A stretch of 64,000 nucleotides of DNA from Sweltsa coloradensis. Its lineage: Eukaryota > Arthropoda > Insecta > Plecoptera > Chloroperlidae. Positions 33,286 through 43,999 of the stretch are shown here, one piece after another. The notes beneath the pieces were generated by a model. That model searched no databases and was not told where the DNA came from. It saw only the letters and a program-made list of their open reading frames with translations. The DNA is taken from the NCBI GenBank assembly GCA_024449915.1, contig JAMZAV010001282.1:124001-188000 (forward strand). The letters are read 5' to 3'. The position numbers were made by a program, and so were the translations under genes. Positions within the stretch are counted from its first letter, which is position 1. Each line of letters begins with the position of its first letter.

Positions 33286-34594
33286 GTTTTGTCATTATTG
33301 TACTATTTGTACTTATTCTTTATTTTCCTCTTAGCATGGTTCAGACTTCAAGAGGATTCTTGCCGTCCGCTCTCATACAATTAGCTTGCTTGTTCAAAGC
33401 GTGCGAGTATGACATACGAGGACATGGATTCGAATCCCGCATAAGGCATGTTCTTTTTTTAATATTGTCCCTTATCAGCAGGTACAAAACTTTTATTTGT
33501 GCCGTCTGACAAGAAAAGTTGTGCATCAAACGTTATTTACTTATTTTAGAACCCCGTTTTGTTTGTGGAAGGCAGTGATGTGTAGAAACTATTTTGTTAT
33601 TTGTTTTTAATTGTTGCTCAAAATTAAGTTAGCCCCTAGCTCAGTGTTTACACTATTGTCCCCCTCCCCCCGACAAAAAAATCATAAAGGGTGTGTCTAA
33701 ATATTATTCCTAAGTCCAGGTCTAGGTCCGAATTCAAGTCCACGTCTAACAACAAAGAAGGTACTAATTATCTGTCAATGGCGTATGAACTATGAAGTAC
33801 TGTCTGAAAAGTCTAAGTCTAGGTACATTCATGGTCCAAGTCGACAAATGGACCGAGCAATCGAATTTATTTATTTAAAGTGTACACTCGTTTTAGGTCC
33901 GCTTCAAAATGGCCGTCCACGACAATGAGAGAAACAACAAACAAATTCATTTTTAAATAAAGGTAAACATTTAAGTTTAGTTTGTTTTTACCACGTATTT
34001 AATTGGTTTTACTAGATGTACAAATACTTTTAATAATCAAATACTTTACAAAGGACTCTCGAATGAACACCTAACCTAACTTTAGGTAGTGTTGACTTTG
34101 CCCAGCAGGCAGCTCTACTGTAGACTAGTATAGCACTTAAACATTGAGTTGGACTTGGACCTACACCTGGACTTGGACCATAATACAGACACACCCTAAG
34201 TCTTATTGATTGATTTAAAATTAAAAAAAAACTGGTAGGACAGATTATTAATTGATCATAAAATGTTCTTCTTCAATATTCTTTGATATTTAAAAGTGAT
34301 ACTTCGGCAAGTGTCTTTCTCAAACTAAAAGTTGACAAATGAATTGACAATTGAATGTTGATTTGTGCATTTTGTCGTAAGAATTCATAGGTACTATGCT
34401 CAATATTTTGATTTTATTGTCATAAAGTACTGTTCTGTTTGAATCACTTAATCTAGATTCTAGACCCTGCTAGAGGTCTTCACAGTCACTATCAGTATCA
34501 CTCATGTAGATAATCATCAAATCTACCAGTTAATAGTCTACTCTAGCTGTTATACCTTCAGGCAGCTCATAAGCAATGAACACCGACAGAAGTT

Positions 34595-34775
34595 ACTTAG
34601 GCGTAACGTACGAGACTGATTCGGGCGGTCTGGGGTTCAAATCCTGCCACCGGCAATCCTGATTGAAAGTATTCAGGGGTTTCTTCAGTCGTTGAGACTG
34701 GGACTGAGTCCTCTTGAACCGCCCTTAGGACATTACCTCACAACTACAAAGTACCCAGAGGGGCATCTTATCGTC
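34595..34775 (+). repeat. SINE-like family S, copy 1
   Basis: ACTGATTCGGGCGGTCTGGG followed by GTTCAAATCCTGCC is tRNA-like (T-arm). Downstream TTCAGTCGTTGAGACTGGGA and CTGAGTCCTCTTGAAC matches the copies at 41990 (reverse strand) and 62820. Immediately followed by a family A copy. Confidence 0.65.
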
Positions 34776-35190
34776 CGTACCGTGAAAAAATTAGCTCGGG
34801 TGTTGTTGTGTGTATGTTTTTCTGTCTGTTTGCTCTCTACTAGACATGGTTACTCCGATTTTGATGCAATTTTCAGGGGACTTACGAAATCTCTGCACTT
34901 AGAACAGCCACGTTTTGGGGCACAATCAAAGAAATATTTCTTATCAAGATAGTTTTTTAATATAAGTTTTTTTGTAAAATTTGATTTCTGTTGTTAGCTC
35001 TCTACCAGACAAACGGTTACTCTGATATTGATGAAACTTGCAAAGACCCTCAAAATCATAAAAATATTTTTTAATGAAAATTGTAGTATTTTTTCTTTCA
35101 TTACCTATGCAAAATATGCATGATAACTAAGCCATACAAGCTCATCCACCAACGCAACTACAAGAATTGTTCGTGAAGCGGCCTTATTTA
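34775..35190 (+). mobile_element. Repeat family A, copy 4
   Basis: AATTAGCTCGGGTGTTGTTG, CTGTCTGTTTGCTCTCTAC and ATCAAAGAAATATTTCTTAT match the family. It ends AAGCTCATCCACCAACGCAA and GTGAAGCGGCCTT. The GATGAGCGAAGCG head is missing, so it is 5'-truncated at the SINE junction. Confidence 0.7.
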
Positions 35191-35240
35191 AAAAATAAGC
35201 TATGGACAGTAAAAGATCCAGCTCACTATCCTATCGTATT

Positions 35241-35924
35241 CATGGGCGCCGGCAGGAATTTTAGCAGGGGGGGGCAACAATCACAATTTGTAGTTAGTTG
35301 GGCAAGCACGGGGGGTTTGGGGGGCGGAGCCCCCAACAATAGCGCCGCAGGCGAAATTTTGAAAATCAGGTTTTTAGAATGCATTTGGTGGGTTTTAGAA
35401 AAAAGTAGTGGGCTGAATACGATACCGAAATTATGTAATTTTTGTGCAGTAGATACTAGAAAGTAAACAAAAAAACATTGTGTCTCAACTTTTATACGGT
35501 TACTAAAATGGGTTATGAGTTGAAAATGAGACACACGTTTCAAAAATAAAGGCTTTATTTTAATTGCATAAAATTATAATGAATGTGACTGTTTTGATCA
35601 CATTTTCTTTTCTTACATAAACTGCAACTTGTAAGTTCTCTCCAGTTGCAATGCAATGTGGAATAAAAATATAAAACATAAACACGTTCTTAGAGGTCTA
35701 CATCGACTTATAATTTACTAGCCTACAAATCATAGAAACGATATCTTGTTACAGTATTATTATTTATTTCAATAAATCATACACATAATATCACATAACA
35801 TAAAATAAATGGAAAACGGGCGTGATTGACTAGACCCAAAAAGGAAAATGCGAAATTTCAATACATTACTAAGTACTAAAAACAAACAAACTAGCAACAC
35901 TCTGCTCCCGATCAGATCATTAAA

Positions 35925-35964
<40 letters not shown>

Positions 35965-36102
35965 ATTAATTTTCAATTGAATTTCGGTTTCACAAAAACA
36001 TTAATTTATATGTAATAAACGCATATCACTAGTTAAAATTTATTTTTCCTGAAATCCAGGGGGGGCAAGCGCCCCCCTTGCCCCCCCCTCCCGGCGCCCA
36101 TG
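35241..36102. mobile_element. hAT-like element with CATGGGCGCCGG ends
   Basis: Starts CATGGGCGCCGGCAGG, ends CCCGGCGCCCATG. Flanking 8-mers ATCGTATT and ATTGTATC match at 6 of 8. Short G-rich repeats (GGGGGGCAACAATC, CGGGGGGTTTGGGG) are mirrored at the right end. Contains an (ATT)n run (about 35927-35965) and no transposase. Confidence 0.75.
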
Positions 36103-36420
36103 ATTGTATCTATATGAAACCTTGACTTGACACTACCTGACAAGATTATTGCCTACCCGTACACTCTCACCCTACCCCTCACCACGGAGCACCGTGCCCT
36201 TCACTTTACACTCAATCATAAACCTCTCTGATCAATTAATCTTCCATATTTTATAATGGTAAAGCCCATGGTTTAGCTAACGAATCTTTAGGTTTAGCTG
36301 GGCTTTCGAATGTCCCGCCCATGTCCCGCCATCTCGTCCAATCTCGTCCCTCGGCGAGCTTCCGGAAGTACACGACAGGAAGTGCTAGCTGTATCGGCAA
36401 AACAAAAAACAGGTCGGTTC

Positions 36421-36905
36421 TCAGTCGGTAACACGTGGTCGGTAAACGTTTTATGTTTTCAGTTGTTGCTGTTGTTTACACATTGCTGATTTACGATTCA
36501 ATTTTTACTTTACCGTATTACATTTACATTTACTGTATTCTTATCAACCCTTAAAATACTATTTATCACGTACAGTTTCAACATTTGCACATTCCATTCA
36601 TTTCGCAAGGTAAAAAAGCGAGTAATCGTTATACATAATTATCCAGTAGGCGTAGTAAATGTCGTCTGCTTTTAGCGATCAACATGTAGTTTGCAATACA
36701 CTTTGTTGTCTTCTTAAAACATTTCTAAACGTATCTAAAGTCAATCGTTATCGGTTAAGTTTTTCGTGTCGTGTTTCGTGTTTTTTCTAACTAAAACATA
36801 CGTGTTTAACATAAGTGGTTCGTGTTAAGTGACTTTCTTGGTGCTAATCTTGCGTTGTTGCAAAGGTCCCACAGGTTGCTGAACTATGGATTTTGCCCGT
36901 ATTAG
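36421..36905 (+). promoter_or_regulatory. Candidate promoter and first exon of a second gene
   Basis: TCAGTC at 36421-36426 fits an initiator (+1 at 36423), but +28 lacks a DPE. Just upstream are TTCCGGAAG and ACAGGAAGTG, ETS-like sites, in a CpG-richer stretch (36300-36420). An ATG at 36886 reads MDFARI plus two bases and meets the strong donor AG|GTAAGT at 36906. No downstream exon was recognised in the remaining 27 kb, so the gene is unidentified. The Kozak context (AACTATGG) is acceptable. Confidence 0.3.
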
Positions 36906-38147
36906 GTAAGTAAATATTTACGAAATGTGCTTATGTGCTCTTTAATACCTTCTTCAAACATCTCGTCTCCGCTGTGTTTGTCACTCGCTTGCAAACAAAC
37001 GTTTGTGGTGTTTTAAATCTGCGTTTGAAAAACCAATAGATCTAGGCTATGGCTAGGTTTCGCCCCTTTAAACTCGACCACTATCTCGTCTCAAAAACAT
37101 GTCCAACCATTTAATGTTTTCTATCGATTACTAACGTTTTTCACACTTTACTACGATTGAAGTCTTACGATATGTTCTGTTGACGCGCAGAGTATTTCAA
37201 GCTAGGCTGTCCCTAGGCCTAGGGCCTAGCTGTCATACGTAGGGTCTAGTCAATCTAGGCCTAGGATTTTGACATTCATAATGCCACTCCCCCTTAAATG
37301 TCACATTCTAAAATGTCACAACCAGATGTGTCAAAATAATCATTCCCTTCCATTCCAAATGATTGTAAGGACAAATCACGGTTTCGTGCCAACTTTATTC
37401 TTGTCTTTTATATTGACGGGAATACTGGACGGGTCCAAGTTCGTCTTTGCCCATTTTGTTTTCCTTTAAATTCCTTATCGGAACTCCCATCTGCTGCCCT
37501 AGGTCACCTCACGAAAGAGCATCACAAAAATACTTTTTCTTCGATCCATTCCCACGGGAGCTATAACACTGCCATTGTTTCTTCTACGCCCACGCAAGCT
37601 CATCGATTAACAATTATCCGACGTTTTGAGGTTATGTTTGTCCCACTTTCCATTCAAGCAGGTGCCTGAGCAGTGATTCACATGACTTTAATATATGGAA
37701 AATCTATTTATAAATCGTTGTCTTTCGCTGGCCTTTGGATCGGGGATTGTGCCAAACATAGTGGAGAGAGAGAGAGAGAGAGGATAGAGGGGCTGGGGGG
37801 GGGGGCGAGGGCGTGTGTTCGCACGGCTTCTGTCTCCGGTCTTGTTATGACATCTAGACCTAGGCCTAGTTAGGGGGGGGGGCGAGGTCGACAGAGACCC
37901 CGGACATTTTGAGCCCGCGAATACAGGACCCTCCCAAACGATGAAATGAACAAGTGGTTACAATTACCAGGGCTGTCCAAAGGAAACTACTTGTCGATGT
38001 TGGCGTGAAATTCAAGGGTGGAAAACATTGTTGTTGTGTTACTGTTATTTTTTTTTAATTTTTGCTTTCCTTTGTTTACCAGTACTGGCGCTTAAACCAC
38101 ATAGACCTAGTCTTTTTCTTCCTATGTTTATTGTCTTCTTTACTTGG
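36906..38147 (+). other. Possible intron / gene-free stretch
   Basis: TAGGCC-rich patch at about 37200-37265, (GA)n at 37764-37782, and G runs at about 37796-37806 and 37874-37882. No exon recognised. Confidence 0.4.
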
Positions 38148-38280
38148 TTGTGGTGTAGTGGTTAGGTGGAAGAGCGAACAGTGTTCGAACCTCGCCGTTT
38201 TGTAATTGATACTCTTTTACAAATAAAGTTCTATTCTATTCTATTCTATTCTATTCTATATTCTATTCTATTCTATTCTA
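38148..38280 (+). mobile_element. tRNA-derived SINE with (TTCTA)n tail
   Basis: TGGTGTAGTGG fits the RNA polymerase III A box and GTGTTCGAACC the B box, about 35 bp apart. The body is short and ends in ATAAAGTTCTA followed by about ten TTCTA units (38229-38280), the simple-repeat tail expected of a SINE. Confidence 0.75.
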
Positions 38281-38923
38281 GCCTACTTTCTTCTTCGTCA
38301 TGGGTCCTCCACCAGTTTTTGCATTATTTTTCTTTCTTCCTACCATCTTTCCTGGTTAAACGTCACATCCATTGCTATAACCTCTTCCCACCCCAGTCTG
38401 GGCCTCCCTCTTTCACATAAAATACAAATTGTGTCCCCTCCCCATCCACTCATTCAGTTAGGCTACGCCACTGGTACCAGGGGAGGCACAATTTATATGA
38501 ATAGATATAGAAATGAGATATTTTTCTTATTTTCAATTTTTTCCGTAAATCTTTAAGGGCTAGCCAGAGCCTACAAGTTTTTTTGTAAAAAAAAAACGTA
38601 AAAATACACCATCAGACTTGAACGATTGAAACATTTTAGAGTGCAATTTTTTTAATTTCTATTTAACTTCAACTTGAATCAACTTGTAGATTTAAATCAT
38701 TGTTTCGATTTTATTTCTATTATAATGAGATTTTAATTGATAAATGATTTTATTTCGATTATAATGAGATTTTAATTGATAAATGATAATCAACAATATC
38801 AATTACCTATTTCAAAACATGCCAAGTTTGTGAGTGAGTCATTTAAATTTCAAATAGACTTCCCAAAATCACACTTTAAAAATTATTTTAGGAAAACTTT
38901 GCACAAAGTCGGTCACGTACATA

Positions 38924-39047
38924 CTCTTGTGTTTGTAGCTACAAATCTTGTGTTTGTAGCTACAACCCTTGTGTTTGTAGCTACAACTCTTGTGTTTGTA
39001 GCTACAACTCTTGTGTTTGTAGCTACAACTCTTGTGTTTGTAGCTAC
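38924..39047 (+). repeat. 21-bp minisatellite, about six units
   Basis: Unit CTCTTGTGTTTGTAGCTACA plus A. The period is a multiple of three, so the + frame reads repeated TLVFVAT and the minus frame repeated KHKSCSY. No start, splice or flanking coding signal supports translation. Confidence 0.9.
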
Positions 39048-39199
39048 GAAAGAAGTTAAAGTGCACTTGTTTGATATCAACGATTGTTATTTAAAACATC
39101 ATTTGATTTAAACCTGATTTAAATAAAAAACACCCTGGGTGATATTGGTCCCGAGTTTCGGCGATGTCATTGAGGCAAGATCTCGTGAGCTGGAGGAGA

Positions 39200-39262
39200 T
39201 AACGTAGGTATCCCCTGCTCTAAAATCTTGCAGAGATGCAGAAGGTCCAGGGTTCGATTCCC
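39200..39262 (+). repeat. tRNA-like segment (SINE remnant)
   Basis: GGTCCAGGGTTCGATTCCC resembles a T-arm/B box, preceded by a poor D-arm. No complete cloverleaf could be drawn. Confidence 0.45.
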
Positions 39263-39325
39263 TCTTCAGGCAGAAGTTTTTAAACTTCTGATCATTCAGT
39301 TTATGGTTTAGGATTGTTTTTACGG

Positions 39326-39445
39326 TGACTTTGGAACGAGGCACATAATAACTATAGGTTGGTCCGTATTAACCATGTTGATTCTTGCGCTGTCCGCGGG
39401 TGGAATCTTATCCAGCTTGATTGATCCAGCTAACAAGATCCTGCC
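39326..39445 (-). repeat. Repeat family B, copy 3
   Basis: Reverse complement carries ATCAATCAAGCTGGATAAGA, TTCCACCCGCGGACAGCGC and TATTATGTGCCTCGTTCC. Forms an inverted pair with copy 4 about 700 bp away. Confidence 0.7.
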
Positions 39446-40037
39446 TCCCAACTTGTTAAGATTAAAGACTATCACCAATATTAGAACCACGAGAAAAAAC
39501 AGTTTTATCATGATATCTCGAAACTGATTGCAGACAGCTATGGAGTTTTGTTAGGACAATGTAATGCAAGAAAAAGTATTCAAATATAATAATCGGTGCG
39601 GTTTGTATTTCAAATATGAAGCTAATTTATTAAATGGGTAAAAATAAAATACTTAATTACCATCACATTACAATATTTTTTCAGGCAGTGTCCTGACAAA
39701 ACCACATCTGTCTGCAAACAGTTGCGATATTTTGCAGCGTATTCGAGATAGGCCCTATCATTAAAAAAACCTAATTTTCGCATGGTTTTAATATTAGTGG
39801 TAGTCTTAACACTTAAGTAGGCCTAAACTAAGATCTTCTCGCATTCAATTGTTTCCACGATCGTGGCAAAGTTTTCAGCAGCTGTACAGCATTAAACCTT
39901 ACGATGAAATTTTCAGGAGGTCGAGAACTGTCCAACTTCGAGTTCTGCAAACAAAGAAAATCGTTGATATTTGAAAAAAAAATGTAATTCGTCTATCCAC
40001 TAACTGAATTTTAGTGGGGGGACATTTAAGTTTTAAA

Positions 40038-40245
40038 TCAGACCAAGCCAACCATGTAGACGCCGACACCATCGACGAGCGAACAATGACCAACTATAGA
40101 CCGGCATTTGTAAGTAGGAAACACCGATCAATCAAGCTGGACACGATTCCACCCGCGGACAGCGCCAGAATCAACAAGGCTAATTCGAAACAACCTTAAA
40201 ATTTATTATGTGCCTCGTTGCTAGGACGGCTCCAAAGTCACCGTT
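40038..40245 (+). repeat. Repeat family B, copy 4 (best preserved)
   Basis: Contains all family blocks: GCCAACCATGTAGACGCCGA, GAACAATGACCAACTATAGA, CCACCCGCGGACAGCGCCAG, GTGCCTCGTTGCTAGGACGG. No ORF or terminal repeat recognised. Confidence 0.75.
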
Positions 40246-40272
40246 CTGTCTTCTAACCCATTGTATTGTACC

Positions 40273-41449
40273 TAGGGTTCGAAATTTCCGGAAAAATTGA
40301 AGTCGAGGAAAAAAAACGGATATTTTCCCGTTTTTTTCCGAAAAAAATTGGAAAATTGGGAAAAATTGAATTTTCTTTACTTTTCATAAAGTTTATACTT
40401 CCTCGTAGTTTCATTTTAGATTAATGGCATCTTTATGGTAAATTATAAATTAAGATTATTATTGTTAGTTTATTTTCATGTGTTTTACGTACGCGTGTTT
40501 ACTATTGATGTTTATAAATGACAGCAAAATGGCAGCAATACTACATCTAGCATTTTCCAAAATCCCTTGCAATTATTACTATTTATTTATAGCCAGGGGT
40601 CGAAATTAACTTTTTTTGCAACTAGCACTTTGGGCTAATGGCAACAATAGTCCTCTAGCCCAAGAGCATTTTTACAGTCGGCAATCAAATAGGTTATATT
40701 GATGTAAAACAATAATAGGGTATATGTGAATGTTTTAAGTCACAATATTTGCCGGGTTTGACTTATGTGTAGGGGGGACTAGGGAGCGACCGGAAACGAA
40801 TTTTAAACCGTAGGCCCTAATATTAATAATCCTAAATTAAGCGATTTTTATTTTGTTTGCATATTTACAACGATTTTCCATACTAGGTAGTGCACTACTA
40901 CTGGAAAACTCGTTAAGTTATTGTTGCGAAATATTGAGATTTTTGAACGGCAATTGGAACTCTGGAAAAAGTAGGGCTACTCGCCTGTCGGACTAGAGTA
41001 ATTAGATTTTTACTAGCGCGAGCAAAGTTTCACTAGCCTCGGGCGAGCATTAATTGACTCCTGTTTATAGATATACTATGTTAGATTTAGTCCCCTCCCA
41101 CGGCATGCCCTATTACTTTACATATGGTCACAAAACTGTCTTTGAAATGAGAATTCCAATCATAATTTAGTCTACCTAACAAGAACAACTATAGGCCTAA
41201 GGCATTTACCTTTCATTTTACTATTAAAATAATGAATTAAAAACTGTGAGATATGTAATTGGTCTACCTTATTGATAAAAATAATCATTACTACATGCAT
41301 ATCAATTTTATTTATCCTATGCACCTTAATACCATTTTTTCATTGTTTTCCTATTTTTCCAATTTTTCAGACGTGCCCGGAAAAAAACGGAAAAAACACG
41401 GGTTTTTTTTCCAAAATTTCCGGAAAAATTGGTACATTTTAAATCCCTA
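40273..41449. mobile_element. hAT-type element 6 with GGAAAAATT subterminal repeats
   Basis: TAGGG starts both ends (TAGGGTTCGAAATTTCCGG left; TAGGGATTTAAAATG on the reverse of the right), with a perfect 8-bp duplication ATTGTACC (40265-40272, 41450-41457). TTTCCGGAAAAATT blocks are mirrored inside the ends. A younger hAT-like element is inserted at 40594. No transposase. Confidence 0.85.
40594..41063. mobile_element. hAT-like element 7, nested in element 6
   Basis: Begins CAGGGGTCGAAATTAA and ends TTAATTGACTCCTG; flanking TTTATAGC and TTTATAGA match at 7 of 8. Internal motifs such as ACTAGC and GGGCTA.. occur near both ends in opposite orientation. No coding capacity. Confidence 0.75.
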
Positions 41450-41799
41450 ATTGTACCCGTATTGAACTGTATCTATTTTCTTTCCGTTGGCCGATACAAA
41501 GTAGGCAGTAATACAATGTAAGTGTAATGCAACTAACTACCTAGTAAGAATAAGTTACAATTAAAATGGTAGTAGGCCTACTAAATGATAGGCCTACAGA
41601 TAATGTAATACAATTTTTTATTTCATATGTATATTTTTCATTTCTTACACCTGCTTCCAACATAGGGCCTAAGTTGGGTCAGGGGGTGGCTAACCACCAG
41701 ATTTTCTAGGGCACACAAAGTTTATTAACACTGGCTTGCCATGTGCTCTTATCCTTCAATTTCTTCGTCTTCCATTTCTTTCTAATTAAATATATAAAA
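41450..41799. other. Stretch without recognised features
   Basis: AT-rich, several TAGGCCTA words, no exon or repeat boundary seen. Confidence 0.4.
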
Positions 41800-42190
41800 C
41801 TCGTATCTATGGTCAGCCCTGGCCACACACATCCCGGAGAAGCAGCGTGGTGCGAGGTACGCGCCCTGCGGACACCCCTGAACTGTGGCGCGGATCGATA
41901 CAGCTTAGTTACCGGCTGTAGCCCTACTGGGTCATCCGGATCCTGCCCCGCCGAATATAATAACACAGATAGACACTCGGAGCTGGCTTCTCGCTAATGG
42001 AACACACCCGCCCCAATCATGCGAGAGGCGACGCTCTTGCATGTAATGCTGATCATCACTAATGTGAGGAGGGAACGGGACTGGCATGAGAACTCAATCC
42101 CTTGCATTCGCTTCGGGGAAAACTTCAGTCGGGATTCGAACCCGGGACCTCCCGAATCAGAGTCTCGCGCTTAGCGTTTGAGATTATACT
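41800..42190 (-). repeat. SINE-like family S, copy 2
   Basis: Reverse complement near 42130-42180 reads CGCGAGACTCTGATTCGGGA, GGTCCCGGGTTCGAATCCCG, like a tRNA 3' half with B box, followed by the body shared with 62820 (GAATGCAAGGGATTGAGTTC). The CpG-rich sequence 41800-42060 may be part of the body or a separate insertion. The open frames there are not recognisable genes. Confidence 0.65.
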
Positions 42191-43565
42191 GTAGGTAGGC
42201 TACATAGTTGTCAGGAAAGCATACGTGGACAGCCCTTCAAACGCAGATTTTTTTGTTAATCATGCACGGCACTCAAAAATAATTCACGAAAATCGTTAAT
42301 TATCGACTTAAAAAAAATCCGAATTTAAAAAATCCGAAGTCGTAAAAATCAATTTATATTTTTTAAATTACTTCCAAATATTTTTTACAAAATATAAAAT
42401 AGGCTAACTGTGATGTCAATCAAATTTGTCATGTCCTTGATAGGATATAATCAGGAGTTTTCAGTCTTCTTCTAGTATCTGTAAACGTTTATATTTTCGT
42501 CTTTAATAAAATTATAGGAGCTGCTCTAGGCCTATATTATGCATACCAGTTAATGATCATCATATTAAGGGAGCGAGTAGTAGTAGTAATAATTGTATTC
42601 GGCCAGTATAGGGTTATAGACATGTCCACCCTCTTACTTCTCAGTTCTCACATGGATAAAACAGTGGTATATGCGTCGATAGCCGACAATATCAATCCCA
42701 CACATAACAAAAACTTCTAAAAAAACAGCCAAACCTTACACACTAAAACAAATGAGATCTAAAAAAGGGCCAAGCTCAATGACGTAATATAAGCTATCCT
42801 ACGCAAAGCTGGTGAACGTCATTGGCCAAGCTCATTTCCCTTCCACATTTGCGCATTCTTAATTCATTGTTAGGCCTACTTTTTATTTAAAGTAAATAAC
42901 ATGAAACCATCAATATTATTTTAGCTGGTCTAGGCCTACCTATTTAAATTAATATTGTTTTAAAATTAAATGATTCGACATGTTTGATGAAATCCTGCAT
43001 TTCTAGCTGTGTCGCTGACATGTGAAAAGCAGAAAACAAATGGTTACCTAATTGGACCACTGCTATGAATAATGGATCTTTGATACCGGCTACATTCACT
43101 AGGTCTTTATTCAATTTATAACTATAATATTAATAAACTGTATCATCTATTTCAACATTATCATTATCATCCTTTTTATAAGAGAATTTTTGTAACTTTA
43201 TTATTTTATTAGTGTTGGTGATGGGATAGGATCACTGCGGTAGATAAGGCCTGCTTTCTTGTCTCAGTCTGTAATGTTTGTAGCAGGTGTACAAATTACA
43301 GAAATAATAAAAAAGATTATAGTTTTTTATTAGTTAATCTTTTTTATTAGTTAACTCCGCTTTAACGTGCGTATAAGCCTGGCAACTTTCAACCAAATTA
43401 AAAACATAAAGATGGTTATGGTCTTGTCATAGTTCATGCGGAGGGTACCCAATGTCCTAAGTTAGGACGGCAAAAATTGTTTTCAAATATTTTCCCCTTT
43501 TTAGGTTGGGGGTTTGATCACCCCAGGGCCCTGCTCATCCCTATTGGTTTGAGAGAGCACTGGGT
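42191..43565. other. Gene-free stretch with repeat fragments
   Basis: About 42195-42440 is the second copy of the repeat at 2085. The MITE at 42708 follows. The remainder is AT-rich without recognised genes. Confidence 0.45.
42708..42868. mobile_element. Inverted-repeat MITE copy 2 (rearranged)
   Basis: Shares CAGCCAAACCTTACACACT, AAAAAAGGGCCAAGCTCA and CCACATTTGCGCATTCTTAA with the left arm at 15990. The GGCCAAGCTCA word is duplicated around about 45 bp of extra sequence bounded by ATGACGT and ACGTCAT. The right arm is absent. Confidence 0.7.
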
Positions 43566-43571
43566 TTCCTT

Positions 43572-43572
<1 letters not shown>

Positions 43573-43603
<31 letters not shown>
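43573..43603 (+). repeat. Poly-C tract
   Basis: A run of about 31 C, then GCCCCGCCCC. The longest homopolymer in the window; length may be uncertain. Confidence 0.9.
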
Positions 43604-43604
<1 letters not shown>

Positions 43605-43999
43605 CCCCGCCCCCTTTCACCATTTTCGTTTACCCCTGCCATCATAACAGGACACCCAGTATCTACCCATAAAGATAACATCGAAATGAAGCTCAACTGT
43701 AACACCTAAGAGTCAATATACATTCAAATAAATCAAAAGAAGTATAAATAAACTTTATATTTGAGAGGATTCGGTATAATTTCATCTGTCTACGAAGTAT
43801 TTTATTTTGTGTCAGTCGACGTTTTTGGAATAGCATTTTTCGCCTCACATTGGATACATTCAGATAGTTGGTCTTTCCGACAACAGTCGGCGTTGCTGGT
43901 TTAACCCCCAGCTGGACGATGTGGTAGGTATCTGCAAATACCGACCTGTATTTAGGACCTAGATGTGGCACAATGATTGCATGCCAGTCGCCACACTCT

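Larger units (their letters stand above)
29871..34590. other. Gene-free stretch
   Basis: AT-rich, holding the hAT-type element at 31198, a poly(A) signal at 33280, and a tRNA-like patch at about 33385-33450 (GGATTCGAATCCCGC). About 33700-34200 has many GTCCAAGTC/GTCTAGGTC-like motifs in both orientations (for example 33715-33760 and 34150-34195), probably another inverted-repeat element. No exons recognised. Confidence 0.45.

Noticed and set aside
35167..35543. Open frames at the left end of the hAT-like element
   Set aside because: They fall across the TIR and G-rich subterminal repeats and do not resemble a hAT transposase.
38924..39047. CRISPR array
   Set aside because: Repeats are contiguous 21-bp units without spacers, in a eukaryotic context; it is a minisatellite.
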